The notes under the pieces are model-generated. The model searched no databases. It was not told where the DNA came from and was given only the letters and a program-made list of their open reading frames with translations. Shown here piece by piece: positions 58,887 through 64,000 of a DNA stretch of 64,000 bases (within the stretch, counting starts at the first letter, position 1; every line of letters begins with the position of its first letter). The stretch comes from JACWAE01 sp963847595 (lineage in GTDB: Bacteria; Chloroflexota; Dehalococcoidia; SZUA-161). A program made the translations under genes and the position numbers. The stretch is taken from positions 1,240,001 through 1,304,000 of the forward strand of contig CAWKAJ010000002.1 in the NCBI GenBank assembly GCA_963847595.1. The letters are read 5' to 3'.

Positions 58887-60431
58887 TTGCATAACAAAGC
58901 GACGGCAGAAAATCTTGCTCATCTAGCCAAAAAGATACCATGGCTTCTTCTAGCAGTTCTGGTGCTAGCTGCATTCCTCCGCTTGTTTGCCTTAGGCAAA
59001 GAAAGCTTGTGGCTCGATGAAGCCATGAGCGTGGGCAGCAGCAAGACAAGCCTCTGGTCTATAGCCCAAACGACTGCCAGCCAGGATGTCCTTCCACCTC
59101 TCTATTACTTTCTGCTTCATTTGTGGATGCTGCTCTTCGGCCAAACGGAGACGGCAATCCGCTCCCTATCCGCTTGCCTCGGGATTATCTCCGTGTTCAT
59201 CATGTACAAGGTAGGCCAGGAACTTTTTGGCCGAAGAACAGGCTTAATAGCCGGCTTTCTCATGGCTATTTCCGCCTTCGCCATCGCTTACTCTCAAGAG
59301 GCCAGACCTTATGCCCTTATGTTAATGCTTACGCTATTATCTTTCTTCCTTTTCATCAGAATACTGAAGACAGAAAGTAGAAGCAGAGCACACATCATTT
59401 TATATACGCTGGTAAACATATTGCTCGCCTACACGCATATATTCGGTTTATTCATAATAGGCGCGCAGGTTCTTTATTTCATCCTATTCAGGCGCAGGTA
59501 TGCAGGAGCAAGGCTTGCATTCTGGGGCGCACAAGCGGCAACATTGGTGGCTTTTTCACCCTGGATATACGTTCTCTTCGCTTACACCTTTAAGGGAACC
59601 ATTGAAGTCCTGAACTGGATACCGGAGCCATCTCTTTATATAGTTGCTCGTTCTATGGGCTCGCTCGCCGGAGCCGGGTACCTCTGGACCGCCCTTGGAG
59701 TCATACTAGTGCTAATCATCTTTTGTCTGTGCCTGGCAGGAGTGTTTCACCCACCAAATCCCTTGAAACAGCATAGCACTCCAGAGAGCTCGAAAAGCAG
59801 CAGATTAAGCAAGCTGGCAGCCCTGATAACAGAACCGAGAACAGCCCTGTTGCTAACCTGGTTTTTCTTTCCCTTGGTCATTGCCCTCATTCTCTCTTTC
59901 GCCATCAGACCGATATTTGCCACCAGGTATCTCATCGGTATCACGCCCGTTTTCTATCTGCTTGCAGCGCGCGGCATAGCGGGCATCGGTTCATTTATGA
60001 AAAGCCGCACCACACAGGCCAATTTGGCTGCGTTCAGCTTGATCGCGCTTGTGGCCGTTATCTCCGCGCCTGGTCTATACAATTACTACGCACATCCCCA
60101 GAAGGAGCAATGGAGAGAGGCCACAAACTTCATTGAGCAGATGGCGCAGCCAGGAGATGCTGTTGTTTTTAGTGAAGATGACGGTCACTATCCCTTCGAC
60201 TACTACTATAGAGGCGATATAGAAATTTCAATACTGCCTCACAAGATTATAGAAAAAGGCGAGCCCCTCGTGGGTGTAGATAGGCTATGGTTAGTTATAA
60301 GAGGCTCTGAGTCCACGGAAGACACCTCTTTAAAGTCGGACCTGAGTGAGCTTTACGGCACTGACTCACTGAAACTGAAGAAGGAATTCTTGCATGTTAC
60401 GGTCTATTTGTTCGACCTGAAAACCGAATGA
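58887..60431 (+). CDS. GT39/ArnT-like membrane glycosyltransferase
   Basis: 514 aa from the TTG at 58887, which has AGAGG 6 nt upstream and falls just before the first membrane helix; the frame is open to an ATG at 58767, giving 554 aa with an odd Tyr/Asn-rich leader. FALGKESLWLDEAMSVGSSK has the acidic DE motif after the first helix, as in protein-mannosyl and ArnT-like transferases. At least ten hydrophobic helices follow, then a short soluble tail. It would use a polyprenyl-phosphate sugar, such as the product of the DPM1-like enzyme at 54378, to modify a lipid or protein on the outside of the membrane. Confidence 0.82.
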   Translation: MHNKATAENLAHLAKKIPWLLLAVLVLAAFLRLFALGKESLWLDEAMSVGSSKTSLWSIAQTTASQDVLPPLYYFLLHLWMLLFGQTETAIRSLSACLGIISVFIMYKVGQELFGRRTGLIAGFLMAISAFAIAYSQEARPYALMLMLTLLSFFLFIRILKTESRSRAHIILYTLVNILLAYTHIFGLFIIGAQVLYFILFRRRYAGARLAFWGAQAATLVAFSPWIYVLFAYTFKGTIEVLNWIPEPSLYIVARSMGSLAGAGYLWTALGVILVLIIFCLCLAGVFHPPNPLKQHSTPESSKSSRLSKLAALITEPRTALLLTWFFFPLVIALILSFAIRPIFATRYLIGITPVFYLLAARGIAGIGSFMKSRTTQANLAAFSLIALVAVISAPGLYNYYAHPQKEQWREATNFIEQMAQPGDAVVFSEDDGHYPFDYYYRGDIEISILPHKIIEKGEPLVGVDRLWLVIRGSESTEDTSLKSDLSELYGTDSLKLKKEFLHVTVYLFDLKTE

Positions 60432-60439
60432 GGCAACCC

Positions 60440-61819
60440 CTATGCCTTATCGACCACCTTTTGCAGCGGCTTGATCATCTCCGCCTTGGTTCTCTTGACG
60501 TATACTTTTCTAAAAGCAGGTAGCTTCTCCAGCAGCATAAATATCCCAACTATGAACCTCGTTTTATAGTCCTTCTGGGGAAAATCGAACATGCTGTGTT
60601 CCTGATAAAACCTGTAGTCTGCGATGAACGAGGGTCGAAGATGTCCCCAGATTTCGTCTCTGAAAAGCTTCGTCCCGCCCACACCGAGGAAAGTGGACGA
60701 CTTCATGTAACCTTCATTGGCAAACTTGATGAGACGCTCGGCAAGGCTCTGCAACAAGGCATCTATCTCAGCCGAACTCTCATATTCATCCGTTACGAAA
60801 TCAACGAGATTAGCATGTTCGCCCTCAGCATAAGCTTCGAAGATTTGCCTGAGGTTCGGTATCTGACTCAAAGGCCCCGAGATGATGAACCCGAGCTGCT
60901 TCCCGATATGCTTAGGAGCATGCCCATAAAAGAAGCTCCTGTCGAAAAACAGTTTCCATCTCGAGGATAGATAGCGGTCTGTGATGGTGCCGGCGAAAAC
61001 GAGCACATCAGCCCTCTTTACCTTGGTATTGAAGAACTCTACATACCCGTCCTTACCCTCATAAGCACAAGTATTGTCGTAGCCGCACTGAATACAGCCC
61101 AGGCATCCTCCCTTGATATCCACATCGTTCAGATTCACCACCTCAACATCACCGGAAAGAGAACTTTTGAATCTCTCGACCATCCTGCCCAGATTCGTAC
61201 GACCATTATCGGAATCAGTTAGAATTAAGACCTTCTTGCCGCCGCCATCTAACTTCTTCCCGGCATTGCCCGGAACATAATCAAACTTCTTCGTAACCAG
61301 GGGCACAAAATTCTTCGATACGGGTATCTTATTCTCGATAGCTTCGAAGAAGTGCCGGGCAAACAGGATCAGCTTCACTCGCTCCTTTTCCTTAAGAAGG
61401 TCATACATACCGGCAGAAAATGCTCCCACAAATCTCATATCGAGGTCGTCGCAAATGGCATTTATGTAATTATGTGCAGTATGGTCGAAGAAATGAATCG
61501 AGGTGGATAGAGATGCAGCGTATTTGTTCTTGAAAGCTGGCTCGGCTTTCCTCTCCGAGATAAGCTCAATAAACCTCTTGTAATTGGAATGCACCAGCAG
61601 AAAATAGGGAGGGAAAGCCCGCAAAACTCCGTCCGCTGACTTTACTGCCTCAATAACCTCCTGAAACGCTTTCTCTTCCCCCTCAATTTTCCTGATCTCC
61701 TGAGCGACGTTAAATATCTTCAGTTCATGCTGAGGGAATTTCTTCCGGATGAAGAGGACATACTGCAGGGTAACGCTCATATTGCCTTTAGGGCTTCCGT
61801 TCAAAACGACAATCTTCAT
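60440..61819 (-). CDS. Double flavodoxin-like Fe-S flavoprotein
   Basis: 459 aa. MKIVVLNGSPKGNMSVTLQY is the FMN-binding start of the first NADPH-dependent FMN reductase/flavodoxin-like half. A second half begins near residue 196, KVLILTDSDNGRTNLGRMVE, and carries CLGCIQCGYDNTCAY, the compact Cys motif of iron-sulfur flavoproteins (CxxCxxC plus a fourth Cys), then VLVFAGTITDRYLSSRWKLF. The two halves look like an internal duplication in which the first has lost the Cys motif. It probably carries electrons using FMN and a [4Fe-4S] cluster. It lies in an operon after the MBL gene (28 bp). Confidence 0.82.
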   Translation of the reverse strand: MKIVVLNGSPKGNMSVTLQYVLFIRKKFPQHELKIFNVAQEIRKIEGEEKAFQEVIEAVKSADGVLRAFPPYFLLVHSNYKRFIELISERKAEPAFKNKYAASLSTSIHFFDHTAHNYINAICDDLDMRFVGAFSAGMYDLLKEKERVKLILFARHFFEAIENKIPVSKNFVPLVTKKFDYVPGNAGKKLDGGGKKVLILTDSDNGRTNLGRMVERFKSSLSGDVEVVNLNDVDIKGGCLGCIQCGYDNTCAYEGKDGYVEFFNTKVKRADVLVFAGTITDRYLSSRWKLFFDRSFFYGHAPKHIGKQLGFIISGPLSQIPNLRQIFEAYAEGEHANLVDFVTDEYESSAEIDALLQSLAERLIKFANEGYMKSSTFLGVGGTKLFRDEIWGHLRPSFIADYRFYQEHSMFDFPQKDYKTRFIVGIFMLLEKLPAFRKVYVKRTKAEMIKPLQKVVDKA

Positions 61820-61847
61820 AGTAATGACCTCCGTTTATGGACTGGCA

Positions 61848-62726
61848 TTAGCTCCTGATATACAAATTACCATGCCTCTTTACCCTGCCGTCGGTTTCCA
61901 ACTGCTTCAGGTGCTTACCAATCATCTGAGCTTCCCAGAAACGGAGCAATGGCTCCATGTAAGGAAAGCTGCCGTAAATAGGAGCAAGCTCTACAAGCTG
62001 CTCGATTGTCTTCCCGGTTTCCAGCAGAGAGAGGATTTTCTTGCCCCTTGCGTCAATTCTCTGGCAAAACCTGTCGAACTCGGCGTCGATGTCCCCGGTG
62101 ACTACGCCTCTATGAGATGACACCACCATTTTGGGGGATAAGGCTTTGAGTTTCTCCACAGATTTCCTGAACTCTGAAATGCTGGACTCCCTGAGACCGT
62201 ACCAGGGGAACAACGTCAAATCATAGTCGAACGAGAAGAGAATCCCCTCATCCTGCTGGTAAAGACAATAATGATCTTTGGAATGACCGGGCGTGTAAAT
62301 CGGTTCAAGGATTGTTTTCCCAATTCTGAACACAGTCCGTTCACTGTAACTTGCGGTCGGAGGGCAATCCCTGAATCCCCAGAGATTCTTCATGTACCCT
62401 TGCGTTAACCGAGCAAGCTTCTTGTTCGAGAACACTTCAGCAAGGGCTGCCATGTTGCCGCTGACGTCAAAACCCTCCTCCGGCACATGAATAGGCCTAT
62501 CTTCGAAGACCCAGTTCCCGGCGGTGTGGTCCGGATGAGCGTGAGAATTAATGATATAGTCTATGCCGTATTCCTTTTTGATTCTCTTGAGGTTCTCTAT
62601 GCCGCAGCCAGTGTCTATTAATACCACCTCTTCATCGCGGATGAGGATGGAATACGAAGGAGGGAAACTGCTGATGTTTTCGCCTTTAATCAGGTATATG
62701 GAGTCCGTTAAAGCTTCTACTATCAT
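61848..62726 (-). CDS. MBL-fold metallo-hydrolase
   Basis: 292 aa. VVLIDTGCGIENLKRIKKEY and INSHAHPDHTAGNWVFEDRP (HxHxDH zinc motif), then IYTPGHSKDHYCLYQQDEGI, FSFDYDLT and VVSSHRGVVTGD. This is the glyoxalase II-like branch. The C-terminal helical region (LSLLETGKTIEQLVELAPIY) includes a winged-helix-like segment seen in some MBL proteins that respond to small ligands. Substrate unknown. It is the first gene before the flavoprotein gene on the same strand. Confidence 0.88.
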   Translation of the reverse strand: MIVEALTDSIYLIKGENISSFPPSYSILIRDEEVVLIDTGCGIENLKRIKKEYGIDYIINSHAHPDHTAGNWVFEDRPIHVPEEGFDVSGNMAALAEVFSNKKLARLTQGYMKNLWGFRDCPPTASYSERTVFRIGKTILEPIYTPGHSKDHYCLYQQDEGILFSFDYDLTLFPWYGLRESSISEFRKSVEKLKALSPKMVVSSHRGVVTGDIDAEFDRFCQRIDARGKKILSLLETGKTIEQLVELAPIYGSFPYMEPLLRFWEAQMIGKHLKQLETDGRVKRHGNLYIRS

Positions 62727-62928
62727 GTAACCCGTTTCCGCCTTTGGGAATAACCTGTCGAAGATTACAGTTATTATTTTAGCAGATTCGGAGTATTGCA
62801 GAGAGAAAATGGCAGTTTTTGAATTGGCAAGCGGTAAAATGGCAGAGGCTTAGAAATCCGGCTTTTTGTCCCCAACTGCCTATTTCAGGGACATCTTGCG
62901 GCCTTGCGGCATTACAATTCGCCGACCA

Positions 62929-63996
62929 TCACCAATATATATCAACTTTGGAGACAATTCCCAGAGGCTGCCAGAAAGCCCCCAGACTCTTCCCTTGTTC
63001 GTCCAGTGTCGCCGCCAGCGCAGTCAAACTGTCCTTCTCCTGTCCCAGTTCTTCACTCCACTGCTGCGCTCTCGCGGCATCACTCGTACCTTCGATAAAG
63101 ACCCTTCCCGCCACCCACTCATTGAATGCCACGACCTCTGAATTATAGTCCTGTGCTTTCTGATTATAGTCATTCAGAGCGGCTTCAAAGCTGGCCTTCC
63201 TCTGCTCATAATCTTCATAGCAGACATACTGGGGGCAAGCGGCAACATCTAGACTGACGAACCCTAATTCCTTCCCTACAGCTACATAGGCGACTTTATC
63301 CCAACTACTGGCCTCACCATAGATACTGAGTCCCTCGGGTGAGGTCGAATCCATCCCGATACTTTGAGTGGTGTTCTGCGCTGTTTGCCCGCTACAGTCA
63401 ATATAGACCAGTCCTCTGTCGGTGGTGTAAAAAGCATTTAGAGCATGCCCTTCGCTCTCGCCTTCCAGGGACACGCTAACCCAGGCTGCCTTGATTCCGG
63501 CGGCCTCTGCATTGTTGTAAAGCTCTTCAGCAAAGGCGCCACACATAAACGTGCCAGTGACATACTCCTTTTCATCAGTCTTGTCTGCGATCAAAAATGA
63601 CTCTAACTGCTGCCAAGTAGGATCAGTGGCAGTCACATTGTTGATAAGTTGAACCCTATCATAACCCGCTTCCGTTAAGGCATACGGCGGCTGTTCCCCA
63701 TAATGAACGACAACGTTATCGCCGGTAGGCTCAGGCCCCATCGCTGGAGGCAAAGTGGGTGCGGGAGATGGCGTTGGTATGGACGTAGCTGCAGGTACCG
63801 CGGTTGGCGTTGGTTCAGGCGAGGGCTCGGGTGCTACTGTGGGTTCCGGTGTTAGCGCAGGCGTAGCTATTGGCATGGAGGCTGAAGCGGGCACAGTCGT
63901 GGGAGCGGGTGCCTCCGCACTCACAACATAGGCAACAGCACCGATAAGAAGTGCCAGCGCTAGAAATGTGATTAACGGAACTGCTAACTTACTCAT
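62929..63996 (-). CDS. Exported transglutaminase/cysteine-peptidase-like protein
   Basis: 355 aa. The N-terminal signal peptide (LAVPLITFLALALLIGAVAYV) is followed by a Pro/Thr/Ala-rich linker to about residue 95. The folded region has TGTFMCGAFAEELYNNAEAA with Cys152, GHALNAFYTTDR with His184 and LVYIDCSGQT with Asp200: the Cys-His-Asp order and spacing of the transglutaminase-like superfamily. A C-terminal coiled-coil-like helical part follows (QRKASFEAALNDYNQKAQDY). It probably acts outside the membrane on proteins or peptides. It is close to the window edge, so its promoter is not visible. The catalytic assignment is by motif only. Confidence 0.7.
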   Translation of the reverse strand: MSKLAVPLITFLALALLIGAVAYVVSAEAPAPTTVPASASMPIATPALTPEPTVAPEPSPEPTPTAVPAATSIPTPSPAPTLPPAMGPEPTGDNVVVHYGEQPPYALTEAGYDRVQLINNVTATDPTWQQLESFLIADKTDEKEYVTGTFMCGAFAEELYNNAEAAGIKAAWVSVSLEGESEGHALNAFYTTDRGLVYIDCSGQTAQNTTQSIGMDSTSPEGLSIYGEASSWDKVAYVAVGKELGFVSLDVAACPQYVCYEDYEQRKASFEAALNDYNQKAQDYNSEVVAFNEWVAGRVFIEGTSDAARAQQWSEELGQEKDSLTALAATLDEQGKSLGAFWQPLGIVSKVDIYW

Positions 63997-64000
63997 CCTG

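Overview
The window looks like a chromosomal segment of an anaerobic bacterium, most likely a Chloroflexota of the Dehalococcoidia type. This is inferred from gene content: an Mvh-type [NiFe] hydrogenase, a selenocysteine formate dehydrogenase, many lipoproteins with Pro/Thr-rich linkers, C-rich REP-like hairpins and a large serine recombinase next to a housekeeping gene. No rRNA or tRNA gene and no CRISPR array was seen. The phylum call is not proven from the sequence.

Layout. 1-3129: branched-chain amino-acid ABC transporter (livM truncated by the window edge, livH, livK). 3349-6015: a TylF-like methyltransferase, a tiny zinc-finger protein and an acyl-CoA dehydrogenase. 6028-17982: an accessory island between the acyl-CoA dehydrogenase and dnaN. 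It holds secreted or lipoprotein genes with internal tandem repeats, a hemerythrin protein, a NERD-domain protein, a ribbon-helix-helix/SEC-C protein and a serine recombinase. Copies of the last codons of dnaN (PMFVQW-stop) recur inside it, one of them joined to a decayed recombinase end. I read this as successive integrations at the 3' end of dnaN. 17957-23847: dnaN, a GNAT acetyltransferase, dnaJ, rsmE and a two-component pair. 24041-28746: hydrogenase operon (large and small subunits, MvhD, and a GltD-like FAD/Fe-S oxidoreductase). 29294-33065: HIT protein, a P-loop Pta-N-like protein and small membrane proteins. 33080-35386: a GAF-PAS sensor kinase and NarL-type regulator, divergent from the formate dehydrogenase operon. 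35674-41504: a 105-aa small protein, NuoE-like, NuoF-like and a NuoG/FdhA selenoprotein. 41580-44292: comB, a CBS protein and rlmN.

44344-55109 is a surface-glycan or glycoprotein locus. One operon encodes a nucleotidyltransferase, a glycosyltransferase split over two frames, a radical SAM/SPASM protein and an HprK-like P-loop protein. Divergent from it are an STT3/AglB-type oligosaccharyltransferase and a flippase, followed by two more GT2 enzymes. 55336-63996: comEC/comEA DNA-uptake genes, a GT39-type transferase, a double flavodoxin-like Fe-S protein, an MBL-fold hydrolase and an exported transglutaminase-like protein.

How the parts may work together: hydrogenase and formate dehydrogenase provide H2- and formate-linked electron transfer. 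The sensor pair next to the formate dehydrogenase genes, with three evenly spaced GTCCCTAAA repeats between them, suggests regulated expression. The least explained features are (a) a roughly 73-residue domain shared by the 105-aa protein and the extreme C-terminus of the selenoprotein, (b) the nucleotidyltransferase/radical SAM/HprK-like operon beside STT3, and (c) the stacked dnaN-end islands.
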